DNA of 64,000 bases from Chitinophagaceae bacterium (GCA_947455215.1 CANGNA010000005.1:1-64000), one strand, 5' to 3'; positions 18,835 to 27,903 are shown, numbered from the stretch's first letter. A program made the numbers and translations. Notes: generated by a model not told the origin, from the sequence alone.

Positions 18835-20880
18835 ATGAAAAAATCTCTGCTACTAGTAGTCATATTATTATTGTCGCAACTGAATTCCTTACAGGCACAG
18901 TCTTTATTTGTTGCCCCTGACACTGTGTGTGTAGGGCAGGCAGTAAAGGCGAACAGCACCATTTTTGATGCTGCGTCCTATTACTGGGGATTCTGCTCGG
19001 GCTCTATCAACTTCGCACCCACTGGCACTAACATGGGTAGCGGATTTGGTTTCCATACGCCATCTTCTATAGAGACCATTCGCGACAAGGATGGCCGCTA
19101 TTATGGCTTCGTGCTGAATGCGGGCACCGATGAAATGCTGCGCCTGAACTATGGTACCAGCCTGAACAATGTGCCTACCGTAACCAACTTCGGTAACCTT
19201 ACCAATGGCCTGCCGCACCACCCTACGTCCATGCACATCACTTACGATACGGTAAATACCAGGTGGCACATATTTGTTACCGGCGGCTATACAGCTGCAG
19301 AGTCTCAACTGGCACGTGTAGATTTTGGCCCTAAACTGAGCAACCCACTACCTAACGTTGCTAATTTCGGCAACCCTGGCGGCCTGCTCAACGGCCCTCG
19401 TGGTATATTTGTTTGCCAGGATGCAGACCTGAACTGGTATGGCTACCTTGTTAACCGCAACAATAACCTGCTGATACGTCTCGATTTCACGTTTAATGTT
19501 TCCAATACGCCTACTAATGTTCAATCTCTTGGTAATCCTAACGGCGTACTTAACTTCCCTACAGATCTGGCTGCTATCATAGACAATGACAGATACTACT
19601 TCTTTGTAACCAACAGGGGTAACAGCACTATTGCGCGCCTTGATATAGGAGGCACACTTAATACTACAAGCGTTAACGGCACAAACCTGGGCGACTTCCT
19701 GTTCCGTGTGCTGGAGCCGTCGTCTATCAGCCTTACAAGGGATTGTGGCGGCATCTACGCTTACATCACTGATAGCTCTACCAGCCAGCTGGTATGCATA
19801 CAAATGGCAACCGCCCTGGGTGCATATACCCCTGTAACCTATAGTGTTGTTGGTGGCATGAACTTCCCTTCAGGTATTTCCGGCATTCTTCGCGACAAAG
19901 ATGAGCTGTATGCCTTTATAGTAAACACTTACGACAGTTCACTCACTAAGTTATCTATCGGCCAGTGTACCAACGCGTCTATTCCTTCATTCTCTGAAGT
20001 AACACCACCGGTTTATCACTACGATGCCCCGGGCACATACAATATTTATTACGTCATCAATGATGGCCAGCCTAACATGCAGGTAGAATGTAAGCAGATA
20101 GTAGTAATGCCTACACCAAACATCTTCATCAATCTTAACCCGACCATTTGCGAAGGCGACAGCATCAAATTGTACGCTATTTCCAACTATGCCGATTCTA
20201 TCAAATGGACATCTAACTACCATATTGATACGGCATATCATCATACAGACACCATCAACGCATGGCCTGATTATACCTCTACCTACTATGTTTCCCTGTA
20301 TTACCCTGATGGCTGTATCGTAGATACTTCCATACACATCAACGTAATTAAGGTAATGGCAGATGCGGGTCCAGACCGTACAATAGCTGACGGTGCAGTA
20401 TCTGTATTGGGTGGCCCTGGAATGTCTCTGGGCGAAGGCTTCACTTACCACTGGAATTCATACCAATATCTTGACGACACCACATTGCCATACCCCACGG
20501 CGCATCCTCCTTTCGACATCACTTACGATGTAACTGTAACAGAGCACTTGTCCGGCCTTGGTTGCCAGTCGAGAGATACTGTTGTTGTTCACCTTAACTG
20601 TGGCGACATTTATGCGCCAAATGCATTTGCCCCTGCCAGCACAAGCCCTGGTGCCAACAGGTTTGGTATACTGAACCTGGAACTGATACAGCTGAACTAC
20701 CTGCGCGTTTACGATCGCTGGGGTGTATTGGTCTTCCAGACAAGCAGCCCTTCACAAATGTGGGATGGCACGTACAATGGCACACCATGCCCTACAGGCG
20801 TGTATGTGTGGGAAGCAGACGGCTTCTGCTCCAGTGGCAAAGAAGTGAAAAAACAAGGCAATGTCAGCCTGCTGAGGTAG
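18835..20880 (+). CDS. Secreted beta-propeller-like protein with T9SS type B sorting domain
   Basis: A 681-residue exported protein. The ATG at 18835 gives a clean signal peptide (MKKSLLLVVILLL...LQAQ). Residues about 60-380 hold roughly six repeats of 55-60 residues of the form D.D..YGFVVN....LLRLDFG..L.N.P....GN..G.LN.P, which suggests a six-bladed beta-propeller. An Ig/PKD-like stretch follows. The last ~85 residues are the gliding-motility-associated C-terminal (CHU_C/type B) domain, with YAPNAFAP, LRVYDRWGVLVFQ, WDGTYNG and PTGVYVWE. It is expected to leave the cell through the T9SS encoded alongside. Ligand unknown. A small gene follows after 15 nt. Confidence 0.88.
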   Translation: MKKSLLLVVILLLSQLNSLQAQSLFVAPDTVCVGQAVKANSTIFDAASYYWGFCSGSINFAPTGTNMGSGFGFHTPSSIETIRDKDGRYYGFVLNAGTDEMLRLNYGTSLNNVPTVTNFGNLTNGLPHHPTSMHITYDTVNTRWHIFVTGGYTAAESQLARVDFGPKLSNPLPNVANFGNPGGLLNGPRGIFVCQDADLNWYGYLVNRNNNLLIRLDFTFNVSNTPTNVQSLGNPNGVLNFPTDLAAIIDNDRYYFFVTNRGNSTIARLDIGGTLNTTSVNGTNLGDFLFRVLEPSSISLTRDCGGIYAYITDSSTSQLVCIQMATALGAYTPVTYSVVGGMNFPSGISGILRDKDELYAFIVNTYDSSLTKLSIGQCTNASIPSFSEVTPPVYHYDAPGTYNIYYVINDGQPNMQVECKQIVVMPTPNIFINLNPTICEGDSIKLYAISNYADSIKWTSNYHIDTAYHHTDTINAWPDYTSTYYVSLYYPDGCIVDTSIHINVIKVMADAGPDRTIADGAVSVLGGPGMSLGEGFTYHWNSYQYLDDTTLPYPTAHPPFDITYDVTVTEHLSGLGCQSRDTVVVHLNCGDIYAPNAFAPASTSPGANRFGILNLELIQLNYLRVYDRWGVLVFQTSSPSQMWDGTYNGTPCPTGVYVWEADGFCSSGKEVKKQGNVSLLR

Positions 20881-20895
20881 TATCAATCATCTAAA

Positions 20896-21192
20896 ATGTC
20901 AGCATTCTTTTTTCAGCTTGAGCTCCCCGGTATTACGCATGAAATGGCCGAGGTCATTCCTGCGCACAGGGAACATATCAACAAGCTGTTTGCTGAGGGC
21001 AGGCTGTTATCGTACAGTGTTTCGCTGAACCGCGACTATGTGTGGTGTGTAGCCAATGCAGAAGATGAGCAGGAGGCCATGGAAGTGATACTGGCCTTTC
21101 CGCTATACAAGTATTTTACAGACGTCAGCTGCACGCCCTTGTTGTTTCACAACACACTGCCAGCCAGTCTTCCGGGAATATTTTTAAATTAA
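20896..21192 (+). CDS. Small muconolactone-isomerase-like (ferredoxin-fold) protein
   Basis: A 98-residue cytoplasmic protein without signal peptide. The middle (IPAHREHINKLFAEGRL) and the end (FPLYKYFTDVSCTPLLFH) recall the dimeric alpha-beta barrel/ferredoxin-like fold of muconolactone isomerase and YciI-type proteins, where a similar LPLFPY...VTPL segment closes the domain. No catabolic genes lie around it, so an actual isomerase role is unsupported. It begins 15 nt after the type B cargo and precedes two glycosyltransferases. Function unknown. Confidence 0.7.
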   Translation: MSAFFFQLELPGITHEMAEVIPAHREHINKLFAEGRLLSYSVSLNRDYVWCVANAEDEQEAMEVILAFPLYKYFTDVSCTPLLFHNTLPASLPGIFLN

Positions 21193-21263
21193 CTTACCTG
21201 GCTGCAAGGCTACGCAGCATTGGTTATTGGTACCTTTGTTCATTCCAAAAAACAGATACAAAA

Positions 21264-22253
21264 GTGATCACTGTTACGTATATCAACAGGGAGTTCCGAA
21301 AAACCAATTACTCAATTGAAGGCATCTTCGATACCGTGAAAAAGGTATTGAATAACAAAATAACGATCAGGAACCTGTATGCTGATGGAAGTACATCCAG
21401 GCTGCAGAACATACTCAGAATAAGAAAAGAGGCCGGTGAGCTCAACCATATTACCGGCGATGTTAACTTCCTGGCCATAGGGCTTGGCGGCAAAAAAAAT
21501 GTGCTTACCATACATGACCTGGGCTATTACGAGAACCCCATACATCCCTGGCATATCAAGACCGTTTACAAGCTCCTTTGGTTCACTTTACCCCTGAAAT
21601 TTATTGACAGGGTTACTGTAGTGTCAGAATTTACTAAAAGTAAACTGATCCAGTACTTCGATTATCCTGCCGATAATATAACAGTAATACCCAACCCGGT
21701 AAAATCTTTCTTTGTACATAGTGAGCGGCACGCCCATCAAGGCCCTGTAAGGATATTGCAGATAGGCAGCGGGAAGCACAAAAATGTGGGTAACATGATA
21801 GAGGCAGTTAATGGCCTGCCTTGTCATGTAGATATTGTTGGTTGGCCTGATGCCGAGGAAACCGCCAAACTTAAAGAATACAACATATCATATTCCGTGT
21901 ACAATGCGCTAACCGATGAGCAGCTTTTAGAGCGCTACCAGGCATGCGACATCCTCTTTTTTGCATCCCTTTACGAAGGCTTCGGCATGCCGATAATAGA
22001 GGCACAGGCCGTAGGCCGGGCAGTGATCACCAGCAACATTGGCGCCATGAAAGAAGTGGCGGGCGATACTGCAGTATTGGTAGACCCCAACGATCCGATG
22101 GCTATAAAAGAGGCGATCCTGAAGCTCAGCAATGATCCTTTGTTCTACGACGAAATGGTACGTAAAGGATCTGCCAATGCAGACAGGTACGATCACGAAA
22201 ATATTGCCAACCAATACCTGGAGGTTTATAAAGCACTGGCCAACGGAAAATAA
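21264..22253 (+). CDS. Glycosyltransferase family 4
   Basis: A 329-residue GT-B fold glycosyltransferase starting at a GTG. The N-terminal half has LTIHDLGYY and VTVVSEFTKSKL; the C-terminal nucleotide-sugar half has ILQIGSGKHKN and the GT4 signature SLYEGFGMPIIEAQA (E-x7-E). Retaining transfer from a nucleotide sugar to a cell-envelope glycan is the usual role; donor and acceptor cannot be read. Only 5 nt separate it from the next glycosyltransferase, so the two probably act in one glycan pathway. Confidence 0.85.
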   Translation: MITVTYINREFRKTNYSIEGIFDTVKKVLNNKITIRNLYADGSTSRLQNILRIRKEAGELNHITGDVNFLAIGLGGKKNVLTIHDLGYYENPIHPWHIKTVYKLLWFTLPLKFIDRVTVVSEFTKSKLIQYFDYPADNITVIPNPVKSFFVHSERHAHQGPVRILQIGSGKHKNVGNMIEAVNGLPCHVDIVGWPDAEETAKLKEYNISYSVYNALTDEQLLERYQACDILFFASLYEGFGMPIIEAQAVGRAVITSNIGAMKEVAGDTAVLVDPNDPMAIKEAILKLSNDPLFYDEMVRKGSANADRYDHENIANQYLEVYKALANGK

Positions 22254-22258
22254 ACCAT

Positions 22259-23359
22259 ATGCAGCTCATCTTCTGGCAAAACATATTAAGCATACACCAA
22301 CAACCGCTACTTGAGGCAGTGGCCTCTTTGCCGGGCGTTGACAAGGTATTGCTTATAGTAGAGCAGGAAATGACCCCTGAACGCCGTAAAATGGGATGGT
22401 CTGTACCGAAAATGAATGGCGTCGACGTGTATGTGGCCCCTTCAGGAACTGAGATCACACGACTGATACAAGAACATCCGGATGCCGTGAACATAATGGG
22501 GGGTATTGGTGTAAGCCCTATGCTCTCCACAGCATTACACCAGCTGATACAGCGCAAGGCCAGGCTTGGCATAATGGCAGAACCATTTAATGCTGCGGGC
22601 ATTAAAGGACTGTTGCGTAAATACAAGTATACCTGGTATCGGTTACGCTACTTTAAACACATACAATTTTTCCTGGCCATAGGCAAAGCCGGGTGGCAGC
22701 AGTATGCCGGTCTGGGATTTAATAAAAACCGGGTGTTCCCCTGGGCATACTTCATTGACGTCCCTAAGTCCCAATCAACAGAAACAAATACTGAGCGCCG
22801 GAAATTGATGTATGCAGGCCGTATAGAGCCGGGAAAAGGTATCTGTAATTTCGTCGCAGAACTGGCCAACTTCGACAAGAAAAACTACAGCCTGGATATC
22901 TACGGCAGCGGACCTGATGAAGATAAAATAAAGGAGATCATACAGCGCCACGACCTTGGCGATGTGATCCACTTTCATAGCTTTATGCCTCACGATCAAT
23001 TGCTGCAAGAATATGCGCAATACGACTGGATACTACTGCCCAGTAGTGCAAAAGACGGATGGGGCGTTGTTGTGAGCGAAGGGCTGTTGTTTGGACTTAA
23101 AGGACTGACGAGCAACATATGTGGCGTAAGCTGGGCCATAAAGAATGGTGTTAATGGTGTAACATTCGACTGGTCTGTACCCGGCAGCCTGGCACAGGCT
23201 ATAGACCAGATGCTGCATTCCGATAATTTCAGCTCCAGAAGCGAAATAAGCGCCTGGGCTAACAATGCACTTACGGGCCATGCCGGGGCGCAATATCTAC
23301 AGGACATACTGGAAAACGTATATAATAACGGTAGTACTCCGCATACTCCGTTTATCTGA
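22259..23359 (+). CDS. Glycosyltransferase (GT4-like)
   Basis: A 366-residue protein with a GT4-like C-terminal half: KLMYAGRIEPGKGICNF, LDIYGSGPDEDKIKEI, then LLPSSAKDGWGVVVSEGL, with the E/G-rich donor site. The N-terminal half is less typical (WGYFID..P hinge near residue 160). No membrane segment. It follows the previous glycosyltransferase by 5 nt. It converges with the CBM-like gene at 23369 with only 9 nt between stops and no terminator visible there. Confidence 0.8.
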   Translation: MQLIFWQNILSIHQQPLLEAVASLPGVDKVLLIVEQEMTPERRKMGWSVPKMNGVDVYVAPSGTEITRLIQEHPDAVNIMGGIGVSPMLSTALHQLIQRKARLGIMAEPFNAAGIKGLLRKYKYTWYRLRYFKHIQFFLAIGKAGWQQYAGLGFNKNRVFPWAYFIDVPKSQSTETNTERRKLMYAGRIEPGKGICNFVAELANFDKKNYSLDIYGSGPDEDKIKEIIQRHDLGDVIHFHSFMPHDQLLQEYAQYDWILLPSSAKDGWGVVVSEGLLFGLKGLTSNICGVSWAIKNGVNGVTFDWSVPGSLAQAIDQMLHSDNFSSRSEISAWANNALTGHAGAQYLQDILENVYNNGSTPHTPFI

Positions 23360-23368
23360 TACAATACC

Positions 23369-23962
23369 TTATTGTTCAAAATCGGCATTCACAGGCTCGC
23401 GGCTCAGCGATGTGTCGCACCGTACCAAAGCAGCCTCCTTGGGGCCCTCGCCTATTTCTTCAATGGTCACATCATCAAACCACACCATACCCGGACCGTG
23501 GAGTAAAGCACCAAAGGTTATCTTCGAACCATTCATGGGTACGTTCAATTCAATAGAATACGGTGTCCAGTCTGTTATACCTTTTACCGGCCTGTCGTGC
23601 ATGTTATCAAATGCCAGCGGCTCTCGTTCCTTCGATGCATTATCATCCACCCTTAGGAAGAAGCCGGCCCAGCCGGTAACACCGCGCGTCTTCATATAGC
23701 CGGTCAGTTTGATGCGTTTACCGAGGTAGCGCTGCGACGATATGGTCTGTATCAACGATGCATACTCTTCATCAAAGTAGTCCTTCTTCGCAGCCCTTAT
23801 CACCCCGCATGCCTTGCTGCCGTTATGTCCGTTGATCTTGAACACCCCTACCTCGTACTTCTCCGGAGCAGATCCTGATATCCGCCAACCTTTAGGTACA
23901 AGAAAAGACAAGAGTGCAGTTGCTGCTACCAGCAATAAAAGGATACGTGGTAAATTTTTCAT
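23369..23962 (-). CDS. Exported/membrane-anchored protein with CBM-like jelly-roll domain
   Basis: A 197-residue protein. Residues 1-25 form a hydrophobic signal or anchor (LPRILLLLVAATALLSFLV). The rest looks like a single carbohydrate-binding/galactose-binding-like jelly roll: FRV or FFLRVDD in the middle, W-x-x-Y-S-I-E-L-N-V, and the closing MVWFDDVTIEEIG strand common to these modules. No catalytic motif. It is downstream of the DUF4159 gene on the same strand. Ligand unknown. Confidence 0.75.
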   Translation of the reverse strand: MKNLPRILLLLVAATALLSFLVPKGWRISGSAPEKYEVGVFKINGHNGSKACGVIRAAKKDYFDEEYASLIQTISSQRYLGKRIKLTGYMKTRGVTGWAGFFLRVDDNASKEREPLAFDNMHDRPVKGITDWTPYSIELNVPMNGSKITFGALLHGPGMVWFDDVTIEEIGEGPKEAALVRCDTSLSREPVNADFEQ

Positions 23963-23993
23963 CGCCTGTTATTTACAGATACAAAATAACCAT

Positions 23994-24689
23994 TTACTGC
24001 GATATAGGCTGATTGTTCTTATTGTCGGTATTACTGAATACGTATTGCACAAGGTTAGCACCCATCTGTAGCGCCGCTATGTGCTTCTCTACCGGGTCGT
24101 TATGCACTTCGCTGTCTTCCCAGCCATCACCCAGGTCGGTCTCATAACTATAAAAGCATACCAGGCGACCTTTATATATCAGCCCAAACCCTTTGGGGGC
24201 CTTATTATCATGCTCATGTATCTTGGGCAAACCATTAGGGAAATTGAATTTCTGGTGATAAATAGGATAGGTGAAAGGTAGCTCTACAAGGTCCAGCTCG
24301 GGGAATACCTTTTTCAGTGATGGCCGTACGTACGGATCCAAACCATAGTTATCGTCTATATGTAAAAAGCCGCCCCCTTCCAGGTATTTCCTCAGGTTCT
24401 TTGCTTCGTCATCTGTAAGTGCCCAACGGCCATGGCCGGTCATATGAATGAACGGATAATTGAAGATCTCGGGACTACCTACTTCTACCCTTGCTTCCTG
24501 CAAGCTGAAGTTGGTGTGTAGTTGTTCATTGCAAAAAGCGGCAAGATTTTTCAGCGATGTAGGATTGGCATACCAGTCTCCGCCGCCGTTATACACCAGC
24601 AACCCAAGCTTTATACCCTGCGCATTGGCCATGGCGCAGGTAAACAGTAAACTCAATAAAAAAACATATCGCCTAATCCTGCCCATCAT
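23994..24689 (-). CDS. Exported DUF4159 domain protein
   Basis: A 231-residue protein with a signal peptide (RRYVFLLSLLFTCAMANAQ). The body matches DUF4159, a class I glutamine-amidotransferase-like fold: NYPFIHMTGHGRWALT, an EGGGFLHIDDNYG turn and a DLGDGWED loop. DUF4159 proteins are common in Bacteroidota and usually have no known substrate. The start overlaps the end of rsmE by 17 nt, so the two are co-transcribed. MMGR could also start at the second Met. Confidence 0.85.
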   Translation of the reverse strand: MMGRIRRYVFLLSLLFTCAMANAQGIKLGLLVYNGGGDWYANPTSLKNLAAFCNEQLHTNFSLQEARVEVGSPEIFNYPFIHMTGHGRWALTDDEAKNLRKYLEGGGFLHIDDNYGLDPYVRPSLKKVFPELDLVELPFTYPIYHQKFNFPNGLPKIHEHDNKAPKGFGLIYKGRLVCFYSYETDLGDGWEDSEVHNDPVEKHIAALQMGANLVQYVFSNTDNKNNQPISQ

Positions 24690-25401
24690 TGATCATGTTA
24701 AAGTAAGCGCAGGCAGCCATAGCAGCTGTCTCCGTACGCAACCTTTGCTCTCCCAGCGTTACTGCTGCGAAACCATTGTTCATACACAAACTTACTTCAT
24801 CAAATCGGAAATCCCCCTCGGGGCCAATAAGAATAACAGTTTCTAAACCCGGCTTTAACATTCCCGAAAGTGGCTGCCGGGGTTGCTCAGGTATGCAATG
24901 TGCAATGTACTTCTGGGGTACTGCACTGAACTTTTTTACTACATCGGGCAGGGAGGTCACATCTGCAAATTCCGGCAAATAAGCCTGCTGCGACTGCAGC
25001 AATGCGCTTACCAGCAGCTTTTCCCAGCGTTCATCGCGGAAATGTACCTTCTCAGACCTGGCGGCTGTAATGGGAGTGATGGAACTGACGCCCAGTTCGG
25101 TGGCCTTTTCTAGCAGCCACTCGTTGCGGCTGTTGTTTTTGGTAAAGGCTACACAGAGGTGCAGTTTATGTTTGCTGCGATCCGTAAAGGATACCGACCT
25201 GATGGCCACATCGCAACGGTTCTTTTCTGCAGTAGTGATCACACAGAGGGCAACATGGCCTTTGCCATCAGTTACCAGCAGTTCATCACCGGGTTCCATG
25301 CGCAGCACCTGCCATATATGCTTGGCCGATGCAGCGTCTAATGTTATAGTATCGTTCTCTATTAAATGTCCGTTATAATAGAATTGTGAGAGGTTGGGCA
25401 T
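24673..25401 (-). CDS. rsmE: 16S rRNA (uracil(1498)-N3)-methyltransferase
   Basis: A 242-residue SPOUT-family methyltransferase that methylates U1498 of 16S rRNA in the 30S subunit, using SAM. An N-terminal PUA-like part (about 1-75) is followed by the trefoil-knot domain with VILIGPEGDFRFDEV and TLGEQRLRTETAA, the diagnostic RsmE motifs. Length is typical. It lies 26 nt after the sigma-factor gene on the same strand and overlaps the DUF4159 gene, suggesting a small operon. Confidence 0.93.
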   Translation of the reverse strand: MPNLSQFYYNGHLIENDTITLDAASAKHIWQVLRMEPGDELLVTDGKGHVALCVITTAEKNRCDVAIRSVSFTDRSKHKLHLCVAFTKNNSRNEWLLEKATELGVSSITPITAARSEKVHFRDERWEKLLVSALLQSQQAYLPEFADVTSLPDVVKKFSAVPQKYIAHCIPEQPRQPLSGMLKPGLETVILIGPEGDFRFDEVSLCMNNGFAAVTLGEQRLRTETAAMAACAYFNMINDGQD

Positions 25402-25427
25402 ACCACAAAAATAGAGAAAAAAATTTC

Positions 25428-26006
25428 CTAACGTAAAACCATCTGGTTGTCAGTTATCATTTTTCTCAAATTCAACAGTGCATAGCGCATCCTGCCCAAC
25501 GAGGTATTGATGCTCACCCCTGTAAGCTCTGATATATCTTTGAAACTCAGGTCGGCATACATACGCAAAACCACTACTTCACGCTGCTCTTCGGGCAATA
25601 ATTCTACCATTTTGCGCACACTATCATGCACCTGGCGGGTCTCAATACTGTCTGCGGTCATGTCGCTTGCCCCGAAGAGTACCGCTATGTCCTGGCCGTC
25701 CGGCAGCGATACGGATATATGCTGGCGGGTGCGGCGGAAATGATCCATACAAAGGTTGTGCCCTACACGGATAGCCCATGGCAGGAATTTACCCTGTTCG
25801 GAGTATCTGCCCTCTTTTATGGTTTTGATGATCTTAAGAAAAGTATCCTGGAAAAGGTCTTCCGCAAGGTATTTGTCTTTCACCAGCATGTAGATAGATG
25901 TGTAGACCTTATCCTTATGGCGTGTGATCAAAACTTCAAGGGCGCGCTCGTTACCTTCTGAAAATGCTTGCGCTAACTGTGCATCGGAATACTGGGATAT
26001 CTGCAT
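25428..26006 (-). CDS. ECF RNA polymerase sigma factor
   Basis: A 192-residue extracytoplasmic-function sigma factor. Region 2 spans about 20-90 (DLFQDTFLKII and the WAIRVGHNLCMDHFRR segment that reads the -10); region 4 spans about 130-185 (LLPEEQREVVVLRMYADLSF..IS and SLGRMRYALLNLRK). No anti-sigma gene is adjacent, so control must come from elsewhere or from its leader. The start codon is preceded directly by an inverted repeat (26008-26075). rsmE follows on the same strand. Confidence 0.92.
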   Translation of the reverse strand: MQISQYSDAQLAQAFSEGNERALEVLITRHKDKVYTSIYMLVKDKYLAEDLFQDTFLKIIKTIKEGRYSEQGKFLPWAIRVGHNLCMDHFRRTRQHISVSLPDGQDIAVLFGASDMTADSIETRQVHDSVRKMVELLPEEQREVVVLRMYADLSFKDISELTGVSINTSLGRMRYALLNLRKMITDNQMVLR

Positions 26007-26007
26007 A

Positions 26008-26075
26008 ATTCTACTTGTTTAAACGTGACGTAAATGCTACGCTGGTCGTTGCCGGTAAATTGTTTAAAGTAGAAT
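26008..26075 (-). promoter_or_regulatory. Inverted repeat in the leader of the sigma-factor gene
   Basis: TTTAAAGTAGAAT at 26063-26075 is complementary to the arm ATTCTACTTgTTTAAA at 26008-26023, with one bulged base, around a spacer of about 39 nt. In the minus-strand transcript the 3' arm ends one nucleotide before the ATG at 26006, so folding would cover the ribosome-binding region. It could equally be a DNA operator. The structure is seen; the role is inference. Confidence 0.45.
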
Positions 26076-26125
26076 TTTCCCTATAGAGTGCTATTTATGG
26101 TTTGAAATGCGATGCAAAAAACATT

Positions 26126-26174
26126 AAAAAAACGACACGGCCAAAAAAATTAACACTTGAACATGTCGTTTTTT
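26126..26174 (-). terminator. Terminator-like hairpin after the GT28-like gene
   Basis: ACGACA with a preceding A-run (26126-26137) pairs with TGTCGT plus a T-run (26064 nt further region 26164-26174), giving about 11-12 bp with a 26-nt loop. On the minus strand it ends in TTTTTTT. The long loop is unusual, but position and U-run fit termination of the gene ending at 26239. Confidence 0.55.
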
Positions 26175-26238
26175 AACTGTTCCTATATACTAAGACGAAG
26201 CTTTAAGAGAAAACGTTAGTAACCGCGAAGAAAATTTT

Positions 26239-27339
26239 TCAACTTTTTTTGCCGGCAATGTTATCCACCCATTTTGCCAGTACAATCTGGTGATCAATAT
26301 AGTGCTCAGATATTCCGGGCAGGATACTACCGGGCTCACCCGCCAGCGTAATACTATTCAGGTCTACCGTATTTTGAGCAACTGCTGTAAATATGCCCCT
26401 TGCACTTAGCTGGCGTGCTAAAAAGTCCTGCTCCGTTTGGCCGGGAGTAGGTATCAGTAACGCCGGCTTATTCAGCAACACAAGATCCATAATAGTAGAA
26501 TAGCCGCTGCGGCATACTATAGCGGAAGCGGCTTGTATCAACCTTTGGAGAGCTTCACCACCTACCCTGTTGTACCATTCAATATGAGCCGGTATATCAT
26601 TTCGCTCCTGGGCTGTGCTACCCGATATGAACACTACCTTGCCGGGGTATTTGCATGCCTGGGTCCACAACAGGTCGTCGAGCATAGTGCGCTGTGGCTC
26701 AGGGCCCGATAGCAGGATGAGCAGGTGAGTGTGGTCGGTATTAATTGTATTGTACTGGAATTGAGATAGCAATCCTATATACCGCACATGGGCAGGCAGC
26801 TGATCGGGGTGAGCTAAACGCCCTGCAAGGCCCTCCCCCTGTTGTACATCCGGCACCCATACCTCATCAAATTGCTGCAGATAACGGTAGTGTATCTTTT
26901 GGGCTACCCTATTGGCCTGGCGCCCCATACCGGTCTGCACTTCCAGCTGGTGCGTAAGTATAACAGAAGGGATACCATTGGCATACAATCCATAGCGATT
27001 GTCGGATATGATACCATCTATGTTCAATGCTTTCAGATGTGTGGCCAGCCAACCATGCTCTGCCTTTATGGCCCTGTATATCTTAGGCAACAGGGCTACC
27101 AGCCTGGCACTGCCCGGGTTACGGCTGTGGCTGTAGGCTATGTCATAACCGGGTAAAAACACCGTTTCTATATCGTTATAAATATTCTTTATAAAAGACA
27201 GTTGCGCATCGTTTCCGGCAGCTACAACACTGTGCCCCAGCGCTCTCAGCGCCTTTATAAGGGGTACGCAACGCGTGGTATGTCCCAGCCCCCAGTCGAG
27301 CGGGGCCACCAGTATCCGAAGGCCGGTTTTTTTGCTCAA
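26239..27339 (-). CDS. Glycosyltransferase, MurG/GT28-like
   Basis: A 366-residue GT-B protein. The N-terminus has LDWGLGHTTRCVPLIKAL, the glycine-rich acceptor-side loop of the GT28/UDP-glycosyltransferase group; a C-terminal VCRSGYSTIMDLVLLNKPALLIPTPGQ-type stretch (about 295-320) forms the nucleotide-sugar site and ends in TEQDFLARQL. No signal peptide. It is not MurG, since the MurG-specific N-terminal membrane-binding pattern is absent and it lies outside any mur cluster. Substrate unknown. It diverges from the small lipoprotein at 27371. Confidence 0.8.
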   Translation of the reverse strand: MSKKTGLRILVAPLDWGLGHTTRCVPLIKALRALGHSVVAAGNDAQLSFIKNIYNDIETVFLPGYDIAYSHSRNPGSARLVALLPKIYRAIKAEHGWLATHLKALNIDGIISDNRYGLYANGIPSVILTHQLEVQTGMGRQANRVAQKIHYRYLQQFDEVWVPDVQQGEGLAGRLAHPDQLPAHVRYIGLLSQFQYNTINTDHTHLLILLSGPEPQRTMLDDLLWTQACKYPGKVVFISGSTAQERNDIPAHIEWYNRVGGEALQRLIQAASAIVCRSGYSTIMDLVLLNKPALLIPTPGQTEQDFLARQLSARGIFTAVAQNTVDLNSITLAGEPGSILPGISEHYIDHQIVLAKWVDNIAGKKS

Positions 27340-27370
27340 TAATTTATTTATTTTTACAAAAGTAACAGTT

Positions 27371-27517
27371 ATGAAAAAGAAGGCAGGCAGAATAATTATT
27401 TATAGTTTTTTGAGTTTAATAGTAATGGAGCTTGCGCAGGGCTGTGTGAGCAGCAGCAAGAAATGCGGCTGTGGCAGCGACCTGATGAACGCCTACAGGC
27501 GTGGCAGAAGAAGATAA
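27371..27517 (+). CDS. Small lipoprotein (48 aa)
   Basis: The ATG at 27371 starts a 48-residue protein with a basic N-terminus, a hydrophobic core and a lipobox-like QGCVSSSKK at about residue 25. The mature part is only about 24 residues, rich in Lys, Arg and Gly with two further Cys (KCGCGSDL) and an Arg-rich end. The signal-like pattern and fit between neighbours argue that it is real. Function unknown. Confidence 0.6.
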   Translation: MKKKAGRIIIYSFLSLIVMELAQGCVSSSKKCGCGSDLMNAYRRGRRR

Positions 27518-27530
27518 AAACAACAGGCTT

Positions 27531-27770
27531 ATGTGGCAGAGGCAGAACACATGGATACACTACGTTAAAAACATCATTGCCGCCGACCTTTCCTCGGCAG
27601 TATTCCTGGCGTCTTTCCTGCGCCGCGCTCATATGAACAAAAGTTATATTGCACACCTGGAAGCTATAGACCTGCAACGCTATAAAGTGATCAAAAAAAC
27701 AAATAAAGTGCGCGCTGCACTCAACGAATCTGCCAACACACCATTCATTTTCTTCGTCGGAAAGAACTGA
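27531..27770 (+). CDS. Hypothetical basic protein (79 aa)
   Basis: The ATG at 27531, 13 nt after the stop of the small lipoprotein, starts a 79-residue protein. It is rich in Lys, Arg, Ala and Asn, has no signal peptide and ends NTPFIFFVGKN. The frame opens upstream to 27501, but that extension would overlap the lipoprotein. I do not recognise the family. A chance reading frame is possible, though composition looks protein-like. Confidence 0.45.
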   Translation: MWQRQNTWIHYVKNIIAADLSSAVFLASFLRRAHMNKSYIAHLEAIDLQRYKVIKKTNKVRAALNESANTPFIFFVGKN

Positions 27771-27903
27771 TAATCACCCCTCCGCGTATTAAAGTCTTGT
27801 TATTTCCGCATTTAGCTGCCATCTGCACAGGTGGTCACCTTTCTTTTTTATACTTTTGTCTTTTACTCCCATTATCATATATTAGCAGAATAGTACACTC
27901 TGG

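Noticed and set aside
26239-27339. MurG identity for the GT28-like gene
   Set aside because: It lacks the MurG membrane-binding pattern and a mur/fts neighbourhood.
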